Assembly: GCA_019649035.1 (NCBI GenBank)
Contig: BMAT01000922.1
Location: 2,642-23,175 of the forward strand
Direction of reading: 5' to 3'
Length of the DNA stretch: 20,534 nucleotides
Source of the DNA: Elysia marginata
Taxonomy: Eukaryota; Mollusca; Gastropoda; Plakobranchidae
Part shown: in pieces, positions 1-9,084 of the stretch
Numbering within the stretch: the stretch's first letter is position 1
Layout of the letters: each line of letters begins with the position of its first letter
The notes under the pieces: generated by a model
Told to the model about the DNA's origin: nothing
Database searches by the model: none
Seen by the model: only the letters and a program-made list of their open reading frames with translations
Program-made: the position numbers and the translations under genes

Positions 1-142
1 TTGAAGGTTGGCGCCACGCATACAAAGTAAAGAAAAGAAGCAATGCATGATTTTTGAAGGCATCAATCGTTAAACAAATTAATTAAAAGATCAGAAAAAG
101 ACATTTTGGAGAGGAAGGAGAAAAAAGGGAACACGCCACTAA

Positions 143-379
143 CAAACTTTTCTTACAAAAAATTATAGGTCGACAAGCAACGATGATGGTGTCGATATCA
201 ACAGCCATAAAGACACCACAGAGGCCAGTCCAACACCTTTTGGACGTGACATCCTGGTGAAATGTGATATGCAAGACCTCAAAGACCAAGACAGAGAAGA
301 TCAAGAAGAAAGAGGAACCTATGGTTCTAAAATATCGGAGCCGCACGGTCTAGAGAAACCAGAAAGGCACAGCCCTTAA
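143..379 (+). CDS. possible terminal exon, hydrophilic protein tail
   Basis: A + strand frame is open from 143 to a TAA at 377-379. From about 169 it reads as a very hydrophilic, Asp/Glu/Lys/Arg-rich peptide, with stretches such as DLKDQDREDQEERGTYGSK, ending in HSP-stop. A plausible 3' splice site (pyrimidine-rich stretch 147-154, then TATAG at 164-168) stands just where the charged sequence begins, so this could be the last exon of a gene whose earlier exons lie left of the window. The nearest + strand AATAAA downstream is at 1131-1136. I do not recognise the protein. The composition is unlike the hydrophobic chance frames around it, but 70 open codons can arise by chance, and the opposite strand is also open here (83-346). 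Confidence 0.25.
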   Translation, partial: QTFLTKNYRSTSNDDGVDINSHKDTTEASPTPFGRDILVKCDMQDLKDQDREDQEERGTYGSKISEPHGLEKPERHSP

Positions 380-1782
380 GAAAAGGGGAGTTGTATCACA
401 TGAGTGTAGCTTGTACAAAAGAAAGACAGGCAGATGTCTAGAGGAAACCGGTAGCTGCATCTTTCTTGAATCCGTTGAGCACGAGACCATAGAGCCCCGT
501 TTGTATTAAGTAAGAGTGTGAAACACACATTGGTATTCACAGTACAAAGCCACCAGTAAACACGAAACAACGATAGAAGAAAGAGATGTTTGCCATCACA
601 AAAATACGCATAAAACATAGCATTTTCAAAACTATAACAATTATTAAGCTAACTCGATGTTTCCAGTTTGAGTATAAACTATGACTACCGAGAACACCAG
701 ACAAAATGCAGTTTAACAAATTATATATTTGCATGCTCACAATATTAAAGAGGCATAACATTGTAGTCTTAAGTGGGCAAATTTTATATTCTCTAGGCTC
801 ATACCCATTTTTCCTGGGCTTGCTTTTTCTTTTTCTTAAACGGCTATATTTAGATGGTATTGATTTTATTTTCTTATTTTTATATCAATACAATCACCAC
901 GATCTGGTAAAGCAAATTATTATCTCGTCCTTTTTTTATCTTGAGTGTTCCTATTTCTTTTAAATTGTTTAAATATGAACAACAACCCTATTCATGTCGA
1001 CTGATGGTGAAGCCTTTCCCTAAAACTGTATGTATAGATCATAGAAAGCAACGGCGTCAAATGAAACATTTTACCAAGCACTATGTACAACACTAAAGCA
1101 AATTTTGCAATAATTTCAAAGGTAATGAAAAATAAAAGTGCAAGGTATTAATGCTAGCTTGATGCCTTTCATCAGACATAAAAGTATAACAAGAAAAAAA
1201 AAACACGTCAAATAATCGAACAATCATTATAAAGTGCACTGGTTTAATGAAAGAAACTAAAAACACGTCACATTTATTCAGCTAAAAATCTTTATAAACT
1301 CAACAGTTTATGATTTCTTATAGAGCATTATTGTTGTGAAAAGGTGTGCGATATTCCTCGTCTTTTTTATATAGCTAGCTCTACTAGTCCTCGTGAACGT
1401 TCAATGAATGTCCATCTAGATAGCCCTGGTCTGCTTGGCCAGGTGAGTTGTAAAGATGGTGACAGGCCTTTTTGATATTAAGTCTCAAATATTCTGGGGT
1501 ACATAACTGTTGCCGTTCTGCTTACCGCTGGAAGTAGTTGCGTCGATAGCGCGTTCTGTTTGTCCCTAGGTTGTTGAACTCTGTTTAGGGTACCGATCTT
1601 TCGCCAGTTGTGGACTGTGTCATTGTTGTACTTTAGACCTCTTCATAGCTAGAATTTTTATATTTAATCACAACGTGTGAACAATGTAATTCTTTGTGGG
1701 TTTTGTTTATTATACTATATGTTTATTTTGAAAATTGTATACCCTTGCCTATCTTTCAAGACATATCTTTAGCTGCCTACCT
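380..1782. other. no recognised gene; AT-rich intergenic DNA
   Basis: No convincing reading frame or known repeat was found. An AATAAA on the + strand at 1131-1136 could serve the possible exon to the left. Between 1310 and 1640 the GC content is locally higher. There, a + strand segment 1324-1442 is bounded by an acceptor-like TTATAG and a donor-like CAG|GTGAGT, while the - strand of roughly the same DNA is also open for about 40 codons. The two readings compete and neither can be identified. Confidence 0.5.
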
Positions 1783-1806
1783 TTTATTTGTTGAATTCGT
1801 TTTATT
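1783..1806 (-). promoter_or_regulatory. twin polyadenylation signals of trypsin-like gene 1
   Basis: On the - strand two canonical AATAAA hexamers lie at 1788-1783 and 1806-1801, about 105 to 130 nt beyond the TAA stop codon of the trypsin-like exon. This is a normal 3' UTR distance, and it supports that exon being the terminal one. The cleavage site itself cannot be placed from sequence alone. Confidence 0.55.
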
Positions 1807-1911
1807 TAGTGTAGGCGAGAACGTATTTTTCCTAGCATAAAAACAAAAAACCTACATATATGAATTTTTTTAGTAATATACATGTTAAGCTCAAATTTTC
1901 CTTTAACTTTT

Positions 1912-2951
1912 TTACCCCTGTGGTTGTTGACCCCAACGTTTCCCATACAGATGTAAATCGGCAAAACCGTAGTTGAGTTGTTGCAGCGCAAGTTTTTTCC
2001 CTCTAAGCGTGTTAAGAAACCTTTGACAGAAGTTGAGTTGGTTATTTTCATCTCTTTTACCGTAACTCCCGCTATGAACTGCTTGGTGAAGGAAATAATG
2101 AAAAGACATGAAGCCACCTACGGAATCAATGAATGCAAATACAGTAGCTCCACTGGAGCCCGGGCACGTTGGGCAGTTGTATTGTATACGATGACTTTCA
2201 CCAACTTTGTACTTGGATTTTATTTCACCTATTGTGACCTTCTTAGGTTGACCGTGCGGGTGTGATATAATCAACACGGGTTTGCAAACTTTAGTACTTG
2301 GAGATAGTAAGCCAAGGTCAATTAAATCTCGATGGTTTAAATGAATAAAATTTTTATTTGCGGCAGCTTCGATCCTTTTGCCCAATCCTTCGTCGCATGT
2401 AACACACCACATATTACACCAATCCTTGTCGGATTGGGATTCTACCATTCCCATGACCCACACAGATTTCATCCTCCCGTTCGACAGACAGCTCGCATCA
2501 TCATAAAACAGATCAACTTTTGTTCTCTTCGCCTCCTCCATGTTAAATACGACATGACGAGCTGTGTGAACTTCAAATCCCAACTGATTCATTGGTACCT
2601 TTCCATGACACACATCACAACAACAAGGCTCGCTTTGCTTGAGTTGTTGAACACGACGAATAAAACCGGTTCCCATGCGCATCCTAGGAGTTCCTCTGTA
2701 GTCAGCAAAGGCATCATCATCTGGCCTATCTAAACTTGTGCAGTGCATTCTTAGCCTCACAGTAAAATCTATTAAGGATTTGTACAGTTGATACTTTTCC
2801 TCAGACTCTAATGTGGTGATGAAAGTGTCTAAAAACTCTTGAGGCGAGATGAAATTATCATGTCCTGGATTTTTCTCACACATCTGCGACATATGTGCAC
2901 TCTCTACTGCTTCCTGCTCTCTTCCAGGAAAGATCTCACACTCGTGGTGGC
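1912..2951 (-). CDS. trypsin-like peptidase-domain protein, terminal exon (gene 1)
   Basis: The exon is open for 345 complete codons on the - strand and ends in TAA at 1914-1912. Numbering from the first ATG (2892), the features are: YRGT about 65-68; GTGF 74-77; a Cys cluster CCCDVC 90-95; TARHVV 110-115 with candidate catalytic His113; DLFYDD 127-132; DWC with candidate Asp157; VLIISHPHG 206-214; and CPGSSGA 243-249 with candidate nucleophile Ser247. This is the order expected of a trypsin-fold serine peptidase, with GSSGA replacing the classic GDSGG. The assignment of Asp157 is the weakest. No signal peptide or membrane segment is visible, so it may be cytosolic. I know the family only as uncharacterised multi-copy mollusc proteins. 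The frame stays open upstream of the ATG for 19 codons to a good splice acceptor, so that ATG is probably internal and earlier exons lie to the right. A paralogue lies at 19963-20534. Confidence 0.8.
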
Positions 2952-2985
2952 CTGCAATGTATTAAAAAAATAACAAACCTGATCA
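2952..2985 (-). other. 3' splice site of trypsin-like gene 1
   Basis: On the - strand a T-rich tract at about 2981-2962 leads to TTGCAG ending at 2952, immediately before the open trypsin-like frame. An in-frame TAA at 2964-2962 closes the frame just inside the supposed intron, which fits a splice junction. The first exon base would be 2951, leaving two bases of a split codon (phase 1 intron). The upstream donor exon was not found in the window. Confidence 0.6.
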
Positions 2986-3575
2986 ACAGTCCTCTTAACT
3001 ATCTTTTTCTTTTCTTTAACTCTCACGTTCCTGGCGTCTGTCACATTATTTACCATTTTTATAACACTCTCATTTTCTTACACTTTCTACTACTAACTGA
3101 TAGAAAATGAAGTGTTTTGGTTATTTTGTCTGTTTTTATCCCTCTGAAATATGAAGCACATTTAAGACCTTATGAAATTTTATGTTCTTCTAATAAGCAT
3201 GGTAATGGACAATAGTTGTGTTTCGTTCAACAAAGCATATCCATAGTAGATTTCTGTCTCAACTTACCACTCTAACTTTTACAGTCAAGGGATAAATTAA
3301 TTGGCAATGTGTTCATTGCGGCCTAATACGGAAGGGCAAATGAATAAAAGACATAATGAAATTTAAAAAAAAATTGTAAAGGTATACAATGATTAAGTAA
3401 TATTATATTTAGGTATTGTTCGATTAGGATATACAGTGAATAGATAGCAAGAGGTATGACCAGGGAGAGAGGGATATGGATAAACAAATTTGTAATTTAT
3501 ATAAGCAGTAACAATATGTACAAACACATACCATTAATTATTTTAGTACGTAAAGGGTCAAATTTAGTGTAAATG
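2986..3575. other. probable intron or upstream DNA of gene 1; nothing recognised
   Basis: This AT-rich stretch lies between the splice acceptor of the - strand trypsin-like exon and the insertion site of the + strand retrotransposon. No coding segment, repeat or RNA gene was seen. If gene 1 is transcribed through here, it is intron sequence. Confidence 0.45.
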
Positions 3576-3588
3576 TACGTACAGTAGT
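3576..3588. repeat. left target-site duplication of non-LTR element
   Basis: TACGTACAGTAGT here matches TACGCACAGTAGT at 4648-4660 at 12 of 13 positions. The pair brackets the retrotransposon remnant exactly, from where coding similarity begins to just after its TAAG tail, as expected of a target-site duplication made by target-primed reverse transcription. Confidence 0.7.
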
Positions 3589-3602
3589 AGATACTAGGAG
3601 AT

Positions 3603-4635
3603 ATTGTCAACGAAGATGAACACAGAATTATGCGATTTCTTCTGAGCAACACCATTATCGATACAAAAATAATTGGAGCAACTGAAAAGAAACCTTTCTT
3701 CAGCAACGTCGGCACCCCACAATGGAATAGCCTCAGTCCCGTCCTGTTCACAATCTACCTGGAACACGCTCTTAAAGAAGTAAGACCAGTCCTGTCCAAA
3801 CCTTCGACTCCACTTGAAAAAAGTGTTGCCAAGACAGATAGTGTACGCAGACGACGTCGACTTCATTGCTTTTCAGGACATAGACATAGAAGAAGTAGGT
3901 AAAGTTTTAGAAAAATACAATCTGCAAGTGAACGTTGACAAGACAGAATTTACAAACATTTCAAGAGGGGAGACAAACTGGCAAACCACCAAAAAGGTCG
4001 GCACCCTGATAGGAGACCAAGAGGATATAGAAAGACGCAAACAACTCTCCTCAGCAGCTCTAGTAAAACTGAAAAACGTCTGGTTAAAAGGAAACAAAAT
4101 CACAAATAACACAAAACTCAAACTCTAAAAAGAACTGGTAAAGTCAGTTCTTACCTATAACTGTAGAACATGAGCACTTACACAATCACAAGAAGAAAGA
4201 CCTAACGCGTTCCATAGAAAACAACTTAAGAAAGCACTCAACATCAAGTACCCCGTGAAAATAACAAATTTATCTCTGTACAGTAAATGCAATGAACGCC
4301 CTCTCTCAATATTTATTCTTTAAAGTCGTTGGCGCCTTTTCGGTCATATATTGAGACGAGACAGCCAAATTCCCGCTAATCAAGCAAGGAGCGGATATTT
4401 CGTGACGGAAGGCAGCAAATTCAAAGGACGTCCACTAACAACACTCCCTGTCGTCCTCAACCAAGACCTTTCCCGAATTATAAACAGTAACTTGCAACTA
4501 AAAAGCAGCCACGATCTAGAGCACCTGAGATCTATAGCACAGCAGAGAGACGAGTGGACCAAGCTTACAGCGAGGATTCGATAAGCGGCCGAGGCGTCCC
4601 AGTTGGAGCACAAAGATGTGAAAGGCCCTAAGTAA
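3603..4635 (+). pseudogene. reverse transcriptase remnant (non-LTR)
   Basis: Frame 3 (3603 to about 3810) holds the RT motif B region, GTPQ at 3708-3719 followed by SLSPVLFTIYLEHAL; the residue after GTPQ is Trp rather than the expected Gly. Frame 1 (about 3814 onward) holds the catalytic YADD at 3844-3855, followed by the palm, thumb and C-terminal regions (e.g. RWRLFGHILRRDSQIP). One frameshift lies between about 3790 and 3840. Frame 1 then carries four premature stops: TAA 4126-4128, TGA 4171-4173, TAA 4321-4323 and TAA 4582-4584. The original stop seems to be the TAA at 4633-4635, inside the TAAG tail. The endonuclease domain and the first RT motifs are missing through 5' truncation. The copy cannot encode a working enzyme. 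Confidence 0.9.
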
Positions 4636-4644
4636 GTAAGTAAG
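4629..4644 (+). repeat. (TAAG)4 3' tail of retrotransposon
   Basis: Four perfect TAAG units follow directly on the last RT codons. The first full TAA in the reading frame (4633-4635) lies inside the tail, so the element appears to use its own tail as stop codon. Short tandem-repeat 3' ends replace poly(A) in several non-LTR clades. Confidence 0.8.
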
Positions 4645-4647
4645 TCA

Positions 4648-4660
4648 TACGCACAGTAGT
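4648..4660. repeat. right target-site duplication of non-LTR element
   Basis: This matches 3576-3588 at 12 of 13 positions, the difference being C for T at the fifth base. It starts three bases after the TAAG tail. Confidence 0.7.
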
Positions 4661-4822
4661 GACAATAAACCACATAATGCATTTCATTGTTCATAGCTTG
4701 GCGTCTTTTTAGAATCTCAAAATACCTATATTTTTAATTCCCCAGTATGCATCAACTTTAGCTAATATATTTATCTACCAAACTAACTATCATTTTTGTA
4801 ATTCTTCTGAAGTTTCTCGCCA

Positions 4823-5320
4823 TGTTTGATGACTAAGGAGGGATTTCGGGCGACTTATTTTTAACTTGGCTTGTGATTGGATGTCGCTGCTAGGCCACGC
4901 CTTTCCCACCTTTCTTGTATGGGGTAGAAAGTTCGAGTGAAGGCCAGACCATGTTTTCTAGAAGTGTGTTTTGCCTATAAATAGAGCTCGCGTGGTTTAT
5001 TAAAAAAAATATAGAATACTGGTTAAAGAGAGAGTGACACACACACAATTTCGAAGTGCAGATACAAGTGCGTAAATAGTTTGGTGCAAAAACTTCTTCT
5101 ACGGTTCATTTATCCTGGGCATTGGCAACTCCACTGTTATTATTCTCGTCTGCTGCTGGATGTAAATACTGATTCGTGTTGGTTTCTTCATTTTGAGTTG
5201 AATAAACTTTTTTACGTTCTTTACACGATTTTCACGTTTTAAAGATTTTAAAAGAACTCACAAGTGACGCATCAGGAAATTTATTCGTTTACTCGCTTAT
5301 TATTTCTGGTGTTTGTGACA
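4823..5320 (+). repeat. LTR, forward copy
   Basis: It begins TGTTTGATGAC and ends GTTTGTGACA. The first 11 bases match the start of the reverse copy at 9 positions, and the last 20 bases are the complement of the other copy's corresponding end. A TATA box (TATAAATA, 4976-4983) lies just before GAGCTCGCGTGG, which both copies share. An AATAAA is at 5201-5206. The order U3-TATA-R-AATAAA-U5 supports a + strand LTR. Confidence 0.78.
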
Positions 5321-5580
5321 ATAGTGTTAAGATGGACGACCACCTTGATATTCCAGCAGATTAATCCAATACCTATTACAAACTAAAGCCTGCGCATTAC
5401 AAACAACTGCTAAGCAAAGCCATACTACCAGAATCTTTTTTATTCCGACCAAAACCGGTGGCGGAAACAACAAAGGCCGATGAAAATAGTGCGCGAAAAC
5501 TCGAAAGTTTATGCCTAATGAACATCATAGTAGAGGAAGAAAATCAAAGACCGCGAGACTTGCAAGTCTCTAGGCCTGAC
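5321..5580 (+). pseudogene. internal fragment of LTR element, possibly start of gag
   Basis: Directly after the forward LTR an ATG at 5332 opens ten codons to a TAA (5362-5364). The same frame then stays open to the junction with the reverse LTR, reading as a hydrophilic peptide with segments such as LLSKAILPESFLFRPKPV. Its position after the 5' LTR and its composition suggest the beginning of a gag gene, but no Cys-His zinc knuckle is reached. The bases TGGACGACC at 5333-5341 could be a decayed primer-binding site; they resemble tRNA-Arg-type sites with one extra base, a weak call. The fragment stops abruptly at the second LTR. Confidence 0.4.
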
Positions 5581-6064
5581 TGTCACAAACACCAGAAATA
5601 ATAATCGACTAAACGAATAAAACTCCTGATCCGAGACTTGTGAGTTCTTTTAAAACGTGAAAAGTCGCGTAAAGAACGTAGAAAATAAGTTTATTGAACT
5701 TAAAATGAAGAAATCAACACGAAACAGTATTCACATCCAGCAGCAGTCGAAAATAATAACAGTGCAATTGCCAACGTCCAGCATAAACCAATCGTAGATC
5801 TAACATTTGCAGAAAACTGCTCACTCTCTCTTCGTCCAGTATTCCATCCTCTCCGTCGTCTCTGAGTCTTCTCTTTATGTCTCCTTTTTATCAACCACGC
5901 GAGCTCTTTTTATAAGCACAACACACTTCTAGAAAAAGCACACAAATTCTATCAATTGCTAGAAAATTCGACCCTTTACAAAAAAGGTGAGAGAGGCGTG
6001 GCCTTATACGGCAGCGACACCCAATCGCGAGCCAAGTTAAAAATAGGTCGCCGGTCATTAGACA
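5581..6064 (-). repeat. LTR, reverse copy
   Basis: Read on the - strand, it runs from TGTCTAATGACC (from 6064) to TGTTTGTGACA (at 5581). It has a TATAAAAAG box at 5914-5906 and an AATAAA at 5695-5690, in the same relative places as in the forward copy. It is diverged from that copy by many substitutions and small indels, so the two are not a freshly made pair. The open - strand frame inside it (5894-5700) lies in LTR sequence and is not taken as a gene. Confidence 0.78.
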
Positions 6065-7657
6065 TTATGTAAATTAACCGGAAGGTAGTAGGCTAATCTA
6101 GAAGTCTAGATTTACAAAACTAACAATAGGCGATCATTCTAGATTTTAACGAGTTATGAAATCCGTAAGTTACTTATAACTACGAATACTTAACACATTC
6201 CATTAAGAAAATAAGCGTAGCCTTAATCTAGGTCTACATTGTACATAGCATGACTAAGGAACTAGACTAAAACAATGTCTAACTTCGTTACACTGACTGT
6301 ACACCGATATAGGCCTTTTTAGAGCCACGGTCTAGCAGCTTGCAGACTCACTTTTATGCAAGCCAAAAACAAACAAAAAAAAGAAAATTTAAATATTATT
6401 TTTTAAACAGTGGCCTAAAAATACCAAGCGGAACTGATAAGAACATTGTTACTTTTCTCCATGTGATCTCTGTAAATCTAAAGAATACCTCGTGCAATCC
6501 GTGCAAGAAACCTGACAACAACGTTAGTTACATCCACCGGTACAGTGAAGCTTATGTTGTGTTAAAAAAAACACCTACCAAAATTATCATGAAAACAATT
6601 ATCACAAATTTACAAAAAAAAGAAACTTTCAACCAGACATTTTTCACACAGATAGTCATTAACAATAAGCATCCTATCTGGAGAAGCCAAGAGCTAATCT
6701 TAAAACTAACAATGATCGTAGCAGTCAAATTAATACGCTTTTAGTTGAAAAAAACGGCACGAGAACGCGTCAACATTATAGCATCTGCGATTTCTCGCTC
6801 AGTTTCTGAACTCAACTGATGTATTAGGGTTACCACACTTGTCTCTAGTTTAATAAGGTCAAGTTAGGAATGCAAGTGGTTTTGTCAAGGTCGTTAAAAC
6901 CATTAGATCTTAAGAACGGAACCGGGTGTATTGTTCAAACGCAATGAAACAGAAATAAACAGGAACTGGCGGCAGGGTTTATATAGGGCAATGAAGAGAA
7001 ATAGTACGACTCTATCACGAAAAATGAGCTTTCCAATCTCTACTTAAAGGAAACAAAATTTTTGGACCTTTAAGCTACATGACTATTAACTATGTTTAAG
7101 GCTAATCACGAAAGGTCATTGAAATATTCTTGAGACAGGATTTGGCATGCTGTTTGGGAATCTATTCAGATAAGGAAAGGAGAGTATATTGCCACATTGT
7201 CAGCCACAATAATGGCTCAAAATATGGTTTGCACGTTACAAGTCCTATGTCGTGAGAGAGGTGACCTTTTTTTTTCCTTTTTAGGTGATAAGTTCTTTTT
7301 AAGTTGATAAAATGCTTTTTTCTTTTTTTTCTTCATTTTCTTGTGCAAAACTGTATTAGTATAATAACTCTATTTACATTATACCGTGTGTTCTTTTAAG
7401 GAAAAGGTCTTTAAAAGTTTTACAAAAACAATTTTTCTATATCTCAGTGATTGTTGATTCAACAGATACACAGCTAGCAATGTATTCTATTTACCTCCAA
7501 TGGGTTGCTGTCGGCATATTCGTCCACTGTCCTCTGGGAATAAAAGATACATTTATAAAATCTTGTATTGTTTTCATTAGTGTGAATTCAGAAAGTAATC
7601 TTGGCACATATTTATATTATTTATCGATAGTCCTATATTGATCGCATTAAACGCACA
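6065..7657. other. no recognised gene
   Basis: This is AT-rich DNA. A frame of 134 codons at 6340-6744 (+) has no ATG at its start, is rich in Lys, Asn and Thr as expected from A-rich DNA, and shows no motif, so it is not called. T-rich tracts occur at 7267-7345. No repeat or RNA gene was recognised. Confidence 0.5.
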
Positions 7658-7927
7658 ATGCTGGCATTTATATTATATTCACTGTTGGTATTATTAATAG
7701 TTTCAAACAGAGAAAGTATTAATTTTCTATATCTACGCGGCGCGACTAAAAAGACCTGCCTCATCTGTTTTCAAACTATTTGTAACACAGATAAAAATCA
7801 TACACGAAATACAAGCTTAGGGTGTTTGTTATGTGAAGCCATCTTAATTTTCACAAGCAATCATATTTTATGTGAACAGCCGTGCGCCAACGAGGGTCAC
7901 TTTCAAATGCGTCGGCGAAAAGTTTAG
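7658..7927 (+). CDS. small Cys-rich ORF with signal-like N-terminus (doubtful)
   Basis: This is an ATG-started frame of 89 codons. The first 17 residues are hydrophobic (MLAFILYSLLVLLIVSN) and resemble a signal peptide. The rest holds CLIC, TIC, CLLC and CEQPC, giving seven cysteines before a basic end (MRRRKV). A small secreted cysteine-rich peptide is possible. Against it, the frame is AT-rich like its surroundings, no splice or polyadenylation context was found, and I recognise no family. A chance frame is more likely. Confidence 0.12.
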   Translation: MLAFILYSLLVLLIVSNRESINFLYLRGATKKTCLICFQTICNTDKNHTRNTSLGCLLCEAILIFTSNHILCEQPCANEGHFQMRRRKV

Positions 7928-8073
7928 CTTTTTTTTTTCCTCTGTGCACCTATACCCACCAGTCTCAACTTCGTCGCCATTGGTGTAATGGTTTGATTCA
8001 AAGCATTTTAACTTGAAACAAGAATAGAGTTCGACCGGACTGTAGAGAGGACGAAAAAAATATGGTTTATAGT

Positions 8074-8355
8074 ATGCCGAAGGCAGTCTCAAGACTTTAC
8101 ATATTTTCCCCAACAGGCCAATACACACCCAAGCAAAATCAATTTATATTTCAAAGCATTATAGCACGACTGCATGTTAGGCGCTCATATACTAACATTC
8201 TACAAAGTTTAAGCACTGTCTAATGCCAGTATCCATTTTGCAGGTGGGTGGAATGAGGAAAGTGTTAATAAATTGCTTCCCTAAGGCAACTACATCATAC
8301 TTCGCTGTTGGGAATCGAGATAGGATTGTGTGTAACCTAAGTCTAACAGGGCATC
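8074..8355 (-). mobile_element. tRNA-derived SINE, degenerate copy A
   Basis: This aligns along its length with 17778-18066. Shared blocks include GTCTCAAGACTTTACATATT near 8087-8106, CTAACATTC at 8192-8200, AAGTGT with AAATTGCTT/AAATTGATT at 8262-8278, and GGAATCGA at 8311-8318. The SINE runs on the - strand, with its tRNA-like head at the right. The head is badly decayed here: after GGAATCGA the B-box neighbourhood no longer matches. It has no coding capacity and depended on a LINE for movement. Confidence 0.72.
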
Positions 8356-8942
8356 TCAAGCCTCAAGACAGATACCGATGCGAGTGTTATCATTATCAAG
8401 AATGCCACTTTTGCCTTACTTGCTGTACATGAGGCGCACATTTCCCCCCGAAAAGTTCTAATAAAATACGCAACATTTCGCGTTTTATTGTAACGGTTTG
8501 CGCTTCTTCCACATGAAACTTAGCATCTGCTGTAGGGATAGGTCAACCACAAGGATGTCGGTCTTGTAGACTTTTGGCTTCGTCGCCAATGATCCACCTT
8601 GTTGTATACTTTCTTAATGCACCAACATCTACACTAGCACTACTGCCAACGTTTTCAATGCGTTAATGAATGTCAAATGATGAATTCTTTTTTGCCCTTA
8701 ACAGCTCTATAACTCCACATAGCTTCAACAATTTTTTTCTATGTCATGTTTTTGTTGACATTTAAGCATGACTATATGTGACGTGTTCGGCAGAAGAACA
8801 CGGATGTGACGTCATAGCTGTGGATCAGTTGGAGAGCATTAGGATTGCATACAGGCTAGGGTTGTTTCAAATTTTGATTGAGCGATTTTAATCAAAAAGG
8901 AAAAAAATTGCACAAGAAGCAAGATTTTTTATTACCGTCTTA
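8356..8942. other. no recognised gene
   Basis: Nothing convincing was seen. A short imperfect hairpin, AATAAAA...TTTTATT, sits at 8460-8489. The sequence leads into the ACT microsatellite. Confidence 0.5.
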
Positions 8943-8970
8943 TACTACTATTACTGCTATTACTACTGCA

Positions 8971-9028
<58 letters not shown>

Positions 9029-9084
9029 TTTCTACTACTACTACTATTACTACTACTTCTACTACCACTACTGCTGCTACTGCT
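8943..9084. repeat. (ACT)n trinucleotide microsatellite
   Basis: ACT/TAC repeats, with 19 uninterrupted ACT units at 8971-9027 and degenerate units on both sides (including TGC and TTC variants). The poly-Thr frame read through it is a by-product of the repeat. The array at 14996-15146 has the complementary motif. Confidence 0.97.

Larger units (their letters stand above)
3589..4647 (+). mobile_element. 5'-truncated non-LTR retrotransposon with (TAAG)4 tail
   Basis: This copy of about 1.06 kb keeps the 3' half of a reverse-transcriptase ORF, has almost no 3' UTR, and ends in four TAAG units at 4629-4644. A 13-bp imperfect direct repeat flanks it (3576-3588 and 4648-4660). Truncation at the 5' end, a short simple-repeat tail and a target-site duplication are together diagnostic of a non-LTR element. 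The clade is uncertain: the C-terminal RWRLFGHILRR motif recalls RTE-like and related endonuclease-RT elements. It sits upstream of the trypsin-like exon in the opposite orientation. Confidence 0.88.
4823..6064. mobile_element. inverted LTR pair with internal fragment (LTR retrotransposon remnant)
   Basis: Two related sequences of about 490 bp lie in opposite orientation (4823-5320 forward, 5581-6064 reverse), with 260 bp between them. Each starts TGT, ends ACA and carries a TATA box and an AATAAA, as LTRs do. An intact element would have its LTRs in the same orientation, so this is a rearranged or nested remnant. The bases flanking the whole block (CGCCA on the left, ATTAT on the right) do not form a duplication, and those flanking the right LTR do not either. 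The superfamily cannot be decided, since no protease, RT or integrase is present. Confidence 0.75.

Noticed and set aside
1978-2733. Plus-strand proteins at 1978-2265 and 2341-2733
   Set aside because: They lie antisense to the trypsin-like exon, whose motifs are clear. They are shadows of it.
5700-5894. A basic N-terminal protein on the - strand
   Set aside because: The frame lies inside the reverse LTR, in its transcribed region between the TATA box and AATAAA. The aligned forward LTR does not support a conserved protein.
6340-6744. A 134-residue + strand protein
   Set aside because: It has no ATG at its start, its composition merely reflects A-rich DNA, and no motif is visible.
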